This document shows, one piece after another, positions 1 to 5,974 of a stretch of 6,095 bases of DNA. Numbering within the stretch: position 1 is the stretch's first letter; each line of letters opens with the position of its first letter. A program made the position numbers and the translations under genes. A model generated the notes under the pieces. The model had not been told where the DNA came from and did not search any database. It worked only from the letters and a program-made list of their open reading frames with translations. Origin of the DNA: an uncultured Clostridia bacterium (GTDB lineage Bacteria; Bacillota; Clostridia; Christensenellales; Borkfalkiaceae); the NCBI GenBank assembly GCA_945835865.1, contig CAMAJQ010000054.1:1-6095 (forward strand), in the 5' to 3' direction.

Positions 1-1
1 T

Positions 2-745
2 GCCGCCGCGAAGAAATTCGCAGATGCGGGATTCCGTGTTTTCGGCATGGACCGCCTTCCGTCGTGCGATCTGCCGATCGACTATTTTTGCGCCGATATC
101 ACCGACGAATCGTCGGTCGGCGAAGTCCTTGCGGGGATTCAGGCGAGGACGGAAAAACTGGACGCTATCGTGCATTTTGCAGGGATCTATCATCTCGATT
201 CGCTGATCGAGATTTCCGAGGAAGCGTTCGTCCGGATATTCAATATCAATCTTTTCGGCATCTATCGCGTCAACAAAGCGTTCGTGCCGATGATGGAAAA
301 GGGCGGGAGGATCGTCGTCACGTCGAGCGAGCTTGCCCCGCTCGATCCCCTTCCGTTCACGGGGCTTTACGCAATCACCAAGAGTGCTGTGGAAAAATAC
401 GCTTATTCCCTCCGGATGGAACTGAATCTTCACGGTATATTGGTCAGCGTGATACGCCCCGGCGCGGTGAAGACGGGAATGCTCGGCGCGTCAACGGCGG
501 CGCTCGAAGATTTCTGTAAAAAGACGAAACGCTATTCTTATAACGCGGATCATTTCCGCCGCGTGGTCGATTCGGTCGAGACGAAAAACGTTCTTCCCGA
601 AAAGATTGCCGACGTCGCTTTCCGGGCGGTTTCGGCAAAGCGCGCGAAGTACGTCTATAACGTAAACCGCAATTTCCTGCTCCGGCTTCTGAACGCTCTC
701 CCGCAGCGCATGCAGGTCTGGATCATCGCAAAGATCCTGAAGTGA
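2..745 (+). CDS. Short-chain dehydrogenase/reductase (SDR), 5' end missing
   Basis: Probable NAD(P)-dependent oxidoreductase of the classical SDR family, cytoplasmic; substrate unknown. The frame is open from base 2, and the first residues (AAAKKFADAGFRVFGMDR) read as helix A and strand 2 of a Rossmann fold. The true start and the glycine-rich TGxxxGxG nucleotide motif therefore lie upstream of the window, and the ATG at 47 is internal. Visible family marks are D-I at the end of strand 3 (CADITD), HFAG at 173-184 in place of the usual NNAG, NxxG (NINLFG), a serine pair in VTSSE as the catalytic Ser, YAITK with Tyr at 368-370 and Lys at 380-382 as the YxxxK catalytic pair, and RPGAVKTGM after strand 6. 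The C-terminal tail (about 75 residues) is rich in basic and aromatic residues and resembles substrate-binding extensions of SDRs. It ends in TGA, 60 bases before the phosphatase gene on the same strand. Family assignment is firm; the substrate cannot be inferred. Confidence 0.9.
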   Translation, partial: AAAKKFADAGFRVFGMDRLPSCDLPIDYFCADITDESSVGEVLAGIQARTEKLDAIVHFAGIYHLDSLIEISEEAFVRIFNINLFGIYRVNKAFVPMMEKGGRIVVTSSELAPLDPLPFTGLYAITKSAVEKYAYSLRMELNLHGILVSVIRPGAVKTGMLGASTAALEDFCKKTKRYSYNADHFRRVVDSVETKNVLPEKIADVAFRAVSAKRAKYVYNVNRNFLLRLLNALPQRMQVWIIAKILK

Positions 746-805
746 CGCTTTATGATAAAATATACGAATAAAGAACTTATACGATTGTAAAAGAGGAAAT
801 AGGAC

Positions 806-1327
806 ATGACGAAAGAGTCTTGCGGCGTCTTCGGCGACAGGAACCGGATCCGGATCATGTTCGTCTGTCACGGCAATATCTGCCGTAGTCCGATGGCGGA
901 GTTTATCTTCAAAGACCTTGCCGCAAAACGCGGCGCGGCGGACCGCTTTTCGGTCGCGTCCTCCGCAACGAGCACGGAAGAGATCTTAAACGGCGTCGGC
1001 AATCCCGTCTATCCGCCGGCGAAAGCGGAACTCGCAAAGCACGGGATTCGCTTCGAGGACAGGCGTGCGGTGCAGATCAAGAAGAGAGATTACGGCAGAT
1101 ACGATCTTTTTATCGGCATGGACGACGCGAACGTGCGGAATATGCTCCGCAGTTTCGGCGGCGATCCGGACGGAAAAGTGCGTAAACTGACGGAGTATAC
1201 CGACCGCGGCGGAGAGGTCGCCGATCCGTGGTATTCCGGCAGATTCGACGTCGCTTACCGGGATATCGCCGAGGGGTGTGCGGCGCTGTTGGGCGCGTTG
1301 ACGAAAGAGGGCGGAGAAGGACGATAA
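806..1327 (+). CDS. Low-molecular-weight protein tyrosine phosphatase
   Basis: Cytoplasmic phosphatase that removes phosphate from tyrosine (in some bacteria arginine) side chains through a cysteinyl-phosphate intermediate. The P-loop signature C-X5-R-S is complete: FVCHGNICRSP with nucleophile Cys21 and Arg27. Cys26 sits where many family members have a second cysteine that can form a protective disulfide with the nucleophile. The general-acid loop is present as DPWY (Asp140-Pro141). Other family blocks are SSATSTEE, GNPVYPPAKAELAKHGI and FIGMDDANVRNM. The length, 173 aa, is slightly above the usual 150-160 because of about 15 extra N-terminal residues. The start at 806 is preferred because AAGAGG (791-796) lies 9 bases upstream; the ATG at 857 (Met18), directly before FVCHGN, is an alternative that would remove the non-conserved extension. 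The 60-base gap to the upstream SDR is AT-rich and could hold a weak promoter, but I see no convincing -35/-10 pair. Physiological targets are not visible from context; no tyrosine kinase gene is next to it. Confidence 0.93.
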   Translation: MTKESCGVFGDRNRIRIMFVCHGNICRSPMAEFIFKDLAAKRGAADRFSVASSATSTEEILNGVGNPVYPPAKAELAKHGIRFEDRRAVQIKKRDYGRYDLFIGMDDANVRNMLRSFGGDPDGKVRKLTEYTDRGGEVADPWYSGRFDVAYRDIAEGCAALLGALTKEGGEGR

Positions 1328-1366
1328 GTTCTTTTTCGCAACGGAGCGAAAGCAAACGTGAAAAAG

Positions 1367-1400
1367 TCCGGAAAAGATACCGACGGCTTTCCTTTCCGGA
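1367..1400 (+). other. Potential hairpin between phosphatase and aldo/keto reductase genes
   Basis: Bases 1367-1374 (TCCGGAAA) and 1393-1400 (TTTCCGGA) form a perfect 8-bp inverted repeat with an 18-base loop. On the plus strand no T-run follows, so it is not a normal terminator for the phosphatase gene. On the minus strand CTTTTTC follows the stem, but no minus-strand gene lies here. A second inverted pair, CTTTTTC (1331-1337) and GAAAAAG (1360-1366), lies just before it. It may be a leader structure or mRNA end for the flanking genes. The function is unknown. Confidence 0.35.
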
Positions 1401-1430
1401 AGGAAAATAAAAATTCAAACGGAGGTCACG

Positions 1431-2342
1431 ATGAAATACGTTACGGTCGGCGGGGTATCCGCGTCCGCCGTCTCTCTGGGATGCATGAGAATGGCCGGGC
1501 TGGAAGAAAAGAAGGTGGACGAGATCGTCGGATGCGCGTCGGAAAACGGGATCAACTTTTTCGACCATGCGGATATCTACGGAAAAGGCGATTCCGAGCG
1601 GCTGTTCGGCGGCTATCTCAAACGGCATAAGGGAGAGAGAGAAAAACTGTTTTTGCAGACGAAATGCGCCATTCACGACGGACAATACGATTTCTCGAAA
1701 GAGCATATCGTGCGGTCGGTAGAAGGAAGTCTTTCCCGCCTGGGGGTGGACTACGTGGATTTTCTCCTCCTTCACCGTCCCGATACGCTGATGGAACCCG
1801 AGGAGGTAGCCGAGGCGTTCGACGAGTTGGAATCGAGCGGGAAAGTGCGCCGTTTCGGGGTGTCCAACCACAATCCGATGCAGATCGAACTGCTGAAAAC
1901 GGCGGTAAAACAGCCGCTCGTCGTCAATCAGTTGCAGTTTTCGGTGACGGAAGCCGGCATGGTAACGTCCGGAATGAACGCGAACATGAAAAACGAGGAA
2001 TCGCAGATGCACGACGGCGGAGTTCTGGAATACAGCCGTATCAAAAAGATGACCGTTCAGGCGTGGTCGCCCTTTCAGTACGGATTTTTCAAGGGCTCGT
2101 TTATCGATAACGAAGACTTCCCCGCGCTGAACGCAAAACTTGCCGAAATCGGTGAAAAATACGGATTGACGAAAACGGGGGTGGCTGCCGCGTGGATCCT
2201 CCGTCATCCGGCGGGCATGCAGGTGATTGCGGGGACGATGAATCCCGTCCGCCTGACCGAGATATGCAAGGCCGCGGACGTGACCCTCACCCGTTCGGAA
2301 TGGTACGAGATCTACCGTGCGGCGGGACATTGCCTGCCGTAA
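1431..2342 (+). CDS. Aldo/keto reductase, YdhF/YcsN-like
   Basis: Predicted NADPH-dependent oxidoreductase with an (alpha/beta)8 barrel, cytoplasmic, reducing a carbonyl compound that cannot be identified from sequence. The full catalytic tetrad is visible: Asp45 (NFFDHADIYG), Tyr50, Lys78 (LFLQTK) and His115 (DFLLLHRPD). The block LLHRPDTLMEPEEVAEAF followed by GKVRRFGVSNH (about 137-147) is typical of the YdhF/YcsN branch. QAWSPFQYGF and the late IAGTMNPVRL segment (with Asn, Pro and Arg) match the regions that hold the cofactor's pyrophosphate and adenosine 2'-phosphate. The length, 303 aa, is normal and the reading frame is intact. GGAGGT at 1421-1426 lies 4 bases before the ATG and fixes the start. 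It follows the phosphatase gene by 103 bases and precedes mgtC by 123 bases, so co-transcription is possible but not shown. No TTA, CTA or TCA codon occurs in the gene, which leaves a long spurious open frame on the opposite strand. Confidence 0.93.
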   Translation: MKYVTVGGVSASAVSLGCMRMAGLEEKKVDEIVGCASENGINFFDHADIYGKGDSERLFGGYLKRHKGEREKLFLQTKCAIHDGQYDFSKEHIVRSVEGSLSRLGVDYVDFLLLHRPDTLMEPEEVAEAFDELESSGKVRRFGVSNHNPMQIELLKTAVKQPLVVNQLQFSVTEAGMVTSGMNANMKNEESQMHDGGVLEYSRIKKMTVQAWSPFQYGFFKGSFIDNEDFPALNAKLAEIGEKYGLTKTGVAAAWILRHPAGMQVIAGTMNPVRLTEICKAADVTLTRSEWYEIYRAAGHCLP

Positions 2343-2364
2343 CCCCGCCGTTCCGGGGGCATTT

Positions 2365-2383
2365 CGCATTAAATATGCGTTTT
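2365..2383 (+). terminator. Weak candidate terminator after aldo/keto reductase
   Basis: A short stem, CGCAT (2365-2369) with ATGCG (2375-2379) and a TAAAT loop, is followed at once by TTTT (2380-2383). Just before it, right after the stop codon, CCCCG (2343-2347) and CGGGG (2354-2358) make a second 5-bp stem. Each stem alone is weak for an intrinsic terminator, but the position directly after the gene supports partial termination. Confidence 0.4.
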
Positions 2384-2465
2384 ATCGGCATATACGCGCT
2401 TATTCGTTCGTTTTCAACCGCGATTTGGTTTCGTTTTTCCGCAAAAAAAACGGGAGGAAGAAGGG

Positions 2466-3134
2466 ATGATGGAAAAAGAGCTCATTTTGATTTTCAATAT
2501 CGTGTTTTCGGCGGTTCTCGGCTTTCTGATCGGACTCGAGCGGAAATTCCGCAGCAAAGAGGCGGGTATCAGAACGCACACCGTCGTCTGTATCGGTGCG
2601 GCGCTGATGACCGTCGTTTCCAAATACGGTTTTGCCGATCTTTCCGCCGACGGATCGACGGTCGGCGATCCTTCCCGCATTGCGGCGCAGGTCGTCACGG
2701 GGATCGGCTTTCTCGGCGCGGGTATGATCGTCTATCGGAAAAACGCCGTACACGGTCTGACGACCGCCGCGGGCGTCTGGGCGACGGCGGGGGTCGGGCT
2801 TGCCTGCGGCGCGGGCATGTATCTCGTCGCGGCGGCGGCTACGGCAGTCGTCATCGGCTTTCAGGCGCTCTTTCATCTGAACGTCAGATTGTTCCGCACG
2901 AAGAAGACTTACGCGCTGAGCATCGTTTTTGAACAGAAAACGGACGAGAACCGCATCGTGAAGGAACTCTTTCGGGTGGAACGTTTCAATAAACTTCAGA
3001 TCCGTCGGGAAGACGGAAAAATCATTTACAGCGTCAGACTCGTGACGGAAAACGAAGAGCGTTCGGAAAAACTGTGCAGGATATTGCAGGAACACGATTT
3101 CATACGGTCGATCGAGCGCGTGGACGAGGACTGA
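2466..3134 (+). CDS. MgtC/SapB family membrane protein
   Basis: Inner-membrane protein of the MgtC/SapB/YhiD family. Family members are linked to growth in low magnesium and, in pathogens, survival in macrophages; Salmonella MgtC acts on the F-type ATP synthase. In non-pathogenic Gram-positives the role is unclear, so function here is only inferred. The N-terminal part has about five hydrophobic segments (residues about 5-23, 38-52, 72-90, 97-113, 117-137) with the hallmark motifs GLERK (23-27), GIRTH (34-38), RIAAQVVTGIGFLGAG (71-86) and GLTTAAGVWATAGVG (97-111). Residues about 142-222 are soluble and charged and match the position and size of the ACT-like C-terminal domain found in many members. 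The length, 222 aa, is normal. GGAGG at 2453-2457 lies 8 bases before ATG 2466; a second ATG follows directly at 2469. I see no M-box-like magnesium riboswitch in the 123-base upstream gap. The gene converges on leuS. Confidence 0.93.
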   Translation: MMEKELILIFNIVFSAVLGFLIGLERKFRSKEAGIRTHTVVCIGAALMTVVSKYGFADLSADGSTVGDPSRIAAQVVTGIGFLGAGMIVYRKNAVHGLTTAAGVWATAGVGLACGAGMYLVAAAATAVVIGFQALFHLNVRLFRTKKTYALSIVFEQKTDENRIVKELFRVERFNKLQIRREDGKIIYSVRLVTENEERSEKLCRILQEHDFIRSIERVDED

Positions 3135-3147
3135 AAATCGCCGTCAG

Positions 3148-3175
3148 ACGGGAAACGTACGTTTTCCGTGCTTTT
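3148..3175 (+). terminator. Intrinsic terminator candidate for mgtC-like gene
   Basis: An 8-bp stem pairs ACGGGAAA (3148-3155) with TTTTCCGT (3162-3169), including one G-U pair. C3156-G3161 can add a ninth pair around a GTAC loop. GC and then TTTT (3172-3175) follow. It starts 13 bases after the stop codon of the MgtC-family gene. The short T-run makes it moderate in strength. Confidence 0.55.
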
Positions 3176-3202
3176 ATAAAAAATCAAAAAGGCTGCGTGC
3201 GC

Positions 3203-3248
3203 AAAAAAAAGGGGGGAAGAGAGCGGTAAAACGTTCTCTTCCCCTTTT
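3203..3248 (-). terminator. leuS terminator, likely bidirectional
   Basis: A 13-position stem pairs bases 3213-3225 with 3232-3244 around the 6-base loop GTAAAA. On the plus strand the only non-Watson-Crick pair is G3223-U3234. Read on the minus strand, the stem is followed by CC and then eight T (complement of 3203-3210), a strong intrinsic terminator about 33 bases after the leuS stop codon. Read on the plus strand, only TTTT (3245-3248) follows, so it could also act as a backup stop for transcripts from the MgtC-family gene. Confidence 0.85.
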
Positions 3249-3277
3249 CCGGATTCGATGAGTTCCGTATCGGACGG

Positions 3278-5707
3278 TTATCTGACGATGAAATTGACCA
3301 GACGTCCTTTGACGACGATGCATTTGACGATCTGTTTTCCGCCGAGGATCTTCGAAAAAGTTTCATCCGCAAGCGCGGCGGCTTTCACGGCTTCGTCGTC
3401 GGCGTCTTTGGAAACGTTGATCTTGCATTTGACTTTGCTGTTGATCTGCACGGCGAGTTCGATCTCGTCCTTCGCGAGCGCCGCCTCGTCGCAGACGGGA
3501 TAGGGGGACAGGAAAACGGATTGATCGTTGCCTCTCATCTCCCAGAGTTCTTCGGCGAAATGCGGGGTGCAGGGGGCGAGAAGAAGGATGAGCGTGTCGA
3601 TCGCTTTGAGCAGAACGGCGTTGATCTTGTTCGGCAGTCCGTCGTACTTGTAGATCGCGGTGACGAATTCCATCAGCCTCGCCACGGCGGTGTTGAAGGA
3701 AAAGTCGCTCATATTGCGGTCGACGTTCTTCACGCAATAAGCTTGGGCGAAGAGAAGATCCTTCGCGTCCTTATCGGGGACGTATTCTTTTTCGGGAATG
3801 TACCCGTTGACCTTGGTGACGATCCTCTCCACGCGGTCGACGAATTTGGCGATGGATTTGATGCCGTTGTCGTCCCACGGGCCGCCGGCGGTGTAGTCGA
3901 AGCCGAACATGAGATAGAGCCGGAAGACGTCCGAACCGTACGCGTCGATATAGGTGTCCGGAGAGACGACGTTTCCGCGTGTTTTGCTCATGCGGTAGCC
4001 GTCCGGTCCGAGGATGATGCCCTGATGGGTAAGGGCGCGGAAGGGCTCGTCGAATTTGAGATATCCCATGTCGCGCAGGGCTTTGGTGATGAAACGCGCG
4101 TAGAGAAGGTGCATGCAGGCGTGTTCGGGACCGCCTACGTAACGGTCGACGGGAAGCATCTTGTTGACGATTTCGGGGTCGAAGGGCATCTCGTCGTTTT
4201 TATTGTCGGGATAGCGCAGATAATACCAGCTCGAACACACGAAGGTGTCCAGGGTGTCGGGATCGCGCTTTGCGTCCCCGCCGCAGCAGGGGCATTTCAC
4301 GTTCATAAAGGAAGAACACTTCGCGAGGGGGGATTCGCCGTCCGGACGGAATTCCACGTCTTTGGGAAGAAGAACGGGAAGGTCCTGATAGGGAACGGGA
4401 ACGATGCCGCATTTCGGGCAGTGCACGACGGGAATGGGCGCGCCCCAGTATCTCTGACGGGATACAAGCCAGTCTCTGAGTCGGTAATTGGTCTTTTCTC
4501 CGCCTTTTTCCTCCGAGGCGAGTCTGGCGAGAACGGCTTTGCGCGCCTCCGCGCTCGTCATGCCGTCGAATTCTCCGCTGTCGGTGAGAACGCCGTCTTC
4601 GCAGTAGGGAAGGGATTCGTCTCCCGAGGGATTTTTCACGACGACGTTCACGGGCAGACCGTATTTCTGCGCGAAGAGGAAGTCTCTCTCGTCGTGAGCG
4701 GGCACGCCCATAACGGCGCCCGTCCCGTAAGAGTAAAGCACGTAATCCGCCGCGTATACGGGGACTTTTTTGCCGTTGGCAGGGTTGATCGCGTACGCGC
4801 CCGTAAACACGCCCGTTTTCTCGCGGGTGGTGGAAAGGCGGTCGATCTCGTTCTGTTTCGCCGTCTCCTCGATATAGGCGAGCACGTCTTTTTCCCTGTC
4901 CTTCGTCATGATTTTTTTCACGAGAGGATGTTCGGGCGCGAGAACGACGTAGGATACGCCGAACAGGGTGTCCGCGCGGGTGGTGAAGACGCGGAAACTC
5001 TCGCCGCTTTCCGTCCGGAAGAGGATTTCTCCTCCCGTGGATTTGCCGATCCAGTTCTTCTGCATGAGTTTGGTCTTTTCCGGCCAGTCGAGTCCGTCAA
5101 GCCCGTTGAGCAGTTCCTCGGCGTAATCGGTGATTTTGAAAAACCACTGCGTGAGATCTTTTTTGATCACCTGCGTGCCGCAGCGTTCGCACACGCCTTC
5201 CGTCGCCTGTTCGTTGGCGAGAACGGTCTGGCATTTCGGACACCAGTTGACGGGCGCGGCTTTGCGGTACGCGAGACCGCGATCGTACAGTTTGAGGAAA
5301 AGCCACTGCGTCCATTTATAATAATCGGGCATACAGGTTTTGATCTCGGCGTCCCAATCGAACATCGCGCCCATGGCTTTGAGTTGTTTTTCCATCGTCT
5401 CGATGTTGGAAAGAGTGGAGGTTTCGGGATGGATGCCCGTCTTGATGGCGTAGTTTTCGGCGGGGAGACCGAAGGCGTCGAACCCCATAGGCTCGAAGAC
5501 TTCGTAGCCTTTCATTTTCTGATAGCGGGCGAAACTGTCGGTCAGGCCGTAGTTATACCAATGCCCCAGGTGAAGTTTGGAAGCGGACGGATAAGAGAAC
5601 ATTTCCAGACAGTAGAACTTCTTGTCGATATTCTTTTTGTTGAAGGAATAGAGTTTTTCCTCCTCCCATTTCCGTTGCCATTTGCTTTCGATTTTTTTCA
5701 TATCCAT
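3278..5707 (-). CDS. leuS: Leucyl-tRNA synthetase
   Basis: Cytoplasmic class I aminoacyl-tRNA synthetase that charges tRNA-Leu with leucine using ATP. The 809-aa protein has the expected order. The HIGH-type motif is HLGH (46-49) after [12 protein letters not shown] zinc knuckle has Cys156, Cys159, Cys173 and Cys176. The CP1 editing domain has TTRADTLFG (Thr242-Thr243-Arg244) and VPAHDERDF with the conserved Asp339, so hydrolysis of mischarged tRNA should be intact. A second four-Cys site lies near Cys430/Cys433 and Cys472/Cys475, followed by [15 protein letters not shown]. The KMSKS loop is RMSKTR (572-577; catalytic Lys575). Then come the anticodon-binding helical domain and a short C-terminal domain ending [11 protein letters not shown]. 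Length fits the Gram-positive form (about 800 aa). The start at 5707 is chosen because GGAGG (5718-5722) lies 10 bases upstream; the in-frame GTG at 5743 abuts the -10 element and cannot be in the transcript. The next ATG (5701) is possible but further from the GGAGG. The gene stands alone with its own promoter and terminator. Confidence 0.98.
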   Translation of the reverse strand: MDMKKIESKWQRKWEEEKLYSFNKKNIDKKFYCLEMFSYPSASKLHLGHWYNYGLTDSFARYQKMKGYEVFEPMGFDAFGLPAENYAIKTGIHPETSTLSNIETMEKQLKAMGAMFDWDAEIKTCMPDYYKWTQWLFLKLYDRGLAYRKAAPVNWCPKCQTVLANEQATEGVCERCGTQVIKKDLTQWFFKITDYAEELLNGLDGLDWPEKTKLMQKNWIGKSTGGEILFRTESGESFRVFTTRADTLFGVSYVVLAPEHPLVKKIMTKDREKDVLAYIEETAKQNEIDRLSTTREKTGVFTGAYAINPANGKKVPVYAADYVLYSYGTGAVMGVPAHDERDFLFAQKYGLPVNVVVKNPSGDESLPYCEDGVLTDSGEFDGMTSAEARKAVLARLASEEKGGEKTNYRLRDWLVSRQRYWGAPIPVVHCPKCGIVPVPYQDLPVLLPKDVEFRPDGESPLAKCSSFMNVKCPCCGGDAKRDPDTLDTFVCSSWYYLRYPDNKNDEMPFDPEIVNKMLPVDRYVGGPEHACMHLLYARFITKALRDMGYLKFDEPFRALTHQGIILGPDGYRMSKTRGNVVSPDTYIDAYGSDVFRLYLMFGFDYTAGGPWDDNGIKSIAKFVDRVERIVTKVNGYIPEKEYVPDKDAKDLLFAQAYCVKNVDRNMSDFSFNTAVARLMEFVTAIYKYDGLPNKINAVLLKAIDTLILLLAPCTPHFAEELWEMRGNDQSVFLSPYPVCDEAALAKDEIELAVQINSKVKCKINVSKDADDEAVKAAALADETFSKILGGKQIVKCIVVKGRLVNFIVR

Positions 5708-5717
5708 AGCCGTTTTG

Positions 5718-5722
5718 CCTCC
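5718..5722 (-). promoter_or_regulatory. Ribosome binding site of leuS (decides the start)
   Basis: The minus strand reads GGAGG, 10 bases before ATG 5707 and 16 before ATG 5701. It lies inside the open frame that begins at the upstream GTG (5743), so it argues against that longer start. Confidence 0.8.
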
Positions 5723-5744
5723 GTGGACCGGTCTTGATTCCACT

Positions 5745-5773
5745 ATTGTATCACATTCGGGATTCTTTTTCTA
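5745..5773 (-). promoter_or_regulatory. leuS promoter, extended -10 type
   Basis: On the minus strand the -10 hexamer is TACAAT (5745-5750) preceded by TGA, which gives the extended TGn motif. TAGAAA (5768-5773; 4 of 6 consensus positions) stands 17 bases upstream as the -35. Transcription would start near 5738 and leave a leader of about 31 nt before ATG 5707. Confidence 0.65.
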
Positions 5774-5815
5774 CTTTTTTGAGGGGGTATCGCGAGATTT
5801 ATCGAAAAAAAAGCG

Positions 5816-5854
5816 AAAAAACCTCTTCCTTTCCGGCTGTCGGACGGGGAAGAG
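5816..5854 (-). terminator. Minus-strand terminator-like hairpin upstream of the leuS promoter
   Basis: CTCTTCC (5823-5829) pairs with GGAAGAG (5848-5854). Inside it, two T-G pairs and then TCCG (5832-5835) with CGGA (5841-5844) close a 5-base loop, with C5845 bulged. On the minus strand, one G and then six T (complement of 5816-5821), and soon another eight T (5805-5812), follow the stem, as in a good intrinsic terminator. It would stop minus-strand transcripts arriving from the right just before the leuS promoter. No minus-strand gene is visible to the right in this window, so its client is unknown. On the plus strand the T-run is displaced by seven A, so it is not a normal plus-strand terminator. 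Confidence 0.5.
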
Positions 5855-5873
5855 AAAAAAATTTTTTTCTCTT
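5850..5873. repeat. Perfect 24-bp palindrome centred on A7T7
   Basis: The sequence is AAGAG, then seven A, seven T and CTCTT, identical to its own reverse complement. Its left arm overlaps the right arm of the hairpin at 5823-5854, so the two structures cannot form at once in RNA. As DNA, an A7T7 tract is stiff and often intrinsically curved. It lies about 34 bases upstream of the -35 of the right-hand promoter, where curved or UP-element-like DNA can affect promoter strength. Confidence 0.75.
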
Positions 5874-5880
5874 TTTGCGG

Positions 5881-5922
5881 TTCGGGAAAAAAGGGGTTTG
5901 AAACAGATGACTTTTTCCCGAA
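5881..5922. repeat. 11-bp perfect inverted repeat flanking the -35 element
   Basis: TTCGGGAAAAA (5881-5891) and TTTTTCCCGAA (5912-5922) are exact reverse complements separated by 20 bases. The right arm touches the -35 hexamer (5907-5912) and fills the upstream half of the -35/-10 spacer. A smaller palindrome, GTTTGAAAC (5896-5904), sits between the arms. The location suits a repressor operator, but no regulator is known from the window. Confidence 0.7.
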
Positions 5923-5935
5923 ATTGTGCTATGAT
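5907..5935 (+). promoter_or_regulatory. Promoter of the gene at 6001, extended -10 type
   Basis: The -10 is TATGAT (5930-5935) preceded by TGC, giving an extended TGn -10. ATGACT (5907-5912; 4 of 6 consensus positions) lies 17 bases upstream as the -35. Transcription would begin near 5942, giving a leader of about 59 nt. Confidence 0.65.
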
Positions 5936-5974
5936 ACATAGGCTGACCGAAGAGACCATAGACGGGGCTCTATG
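5929..5974. repeat. Two CTATG/CATAG inverted pairs over the -10 and leader
   Basis: CTATG (5929-5933) and CATAG (5937-5941) form a 13-bp palindrome, CTATG-ATA-CATAG, that covers the -10 element. CATAG (5957-5961) and CTATG (5970-5974) form a second, oppositely oriented pair, extended to a 6-bp hairpin CATAGA/TCTATG around CGGGGC. The centres are about 30 bases apart, close to three helical turns. In the mRNA the second pair would fold as a leader hairpin upstream of the ribosome binding site. A role as paired operator sites is possible but inferred. Confidence 0.45.

Noticed and set aside
746..805. Promoter in the AT-rich gap before the phosphatase gene
   Set aside because: TATGAT (751-756), TAAAAT (756-761) and similar hexamers occur, but none has a credible -35 at 16-18 bases.
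491..871. Minus-strand open frame opposite the SDR end and phosphatase start
   Set aside because: Mirror register of two well-supported plus-strand genes; no motif.
1110..2369. Minus-strand open frame (419 codons) opposite the phosphatase end and aldo/keto reductase
   Set aside because: It is the codon-on-codon mirror of the aldo/keto reductase gene; its composition is Arg/His/Phe-rich as expected of a shadow frame, and the plus strand has complete catalytic motifs.
2343..2465. Magnesium-sensing M-box riboswitch upstream of the MgtC-family gene
   Set aside because: The gap is only 123 bases and shows only short simple hairpins, less than an M-box needs; no matching core was recognised.
2400..3095. 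Minus-strand open frame (231 codons) opposite the MgtC-family gene
   Set aside because: Mirror-register shadow; the plus strand has all MgtC hallmark motifs.
3521..5737. Long plus-strand open frame (738 codons) opposite leuS
   Set aside because: It sits in exact codon-on-codon register with leuS, has no recognisable domain, and is fully explained by the lack of TTA, CTA and TCA codons in leuS.
5708..5743. Longer leuS start at the in-frame GTG (5743)
   Set aside because: It would place the start codon next to the -10 hexamer, before the expected transcription start, and would put the GGAGG ribosome binding site inside the gene. The added residues match no LeuRS N-terminus.
5771..5959. Minus-strand 62-codon open frame in the intergenic region
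   Set aside because: It runs through the terminator-like hairpin, the palindrome and the right-hand promoter. Its composition (Phe, Lys, Arg) reflects A/T runs, and I see no ribosome binding site that supports it.
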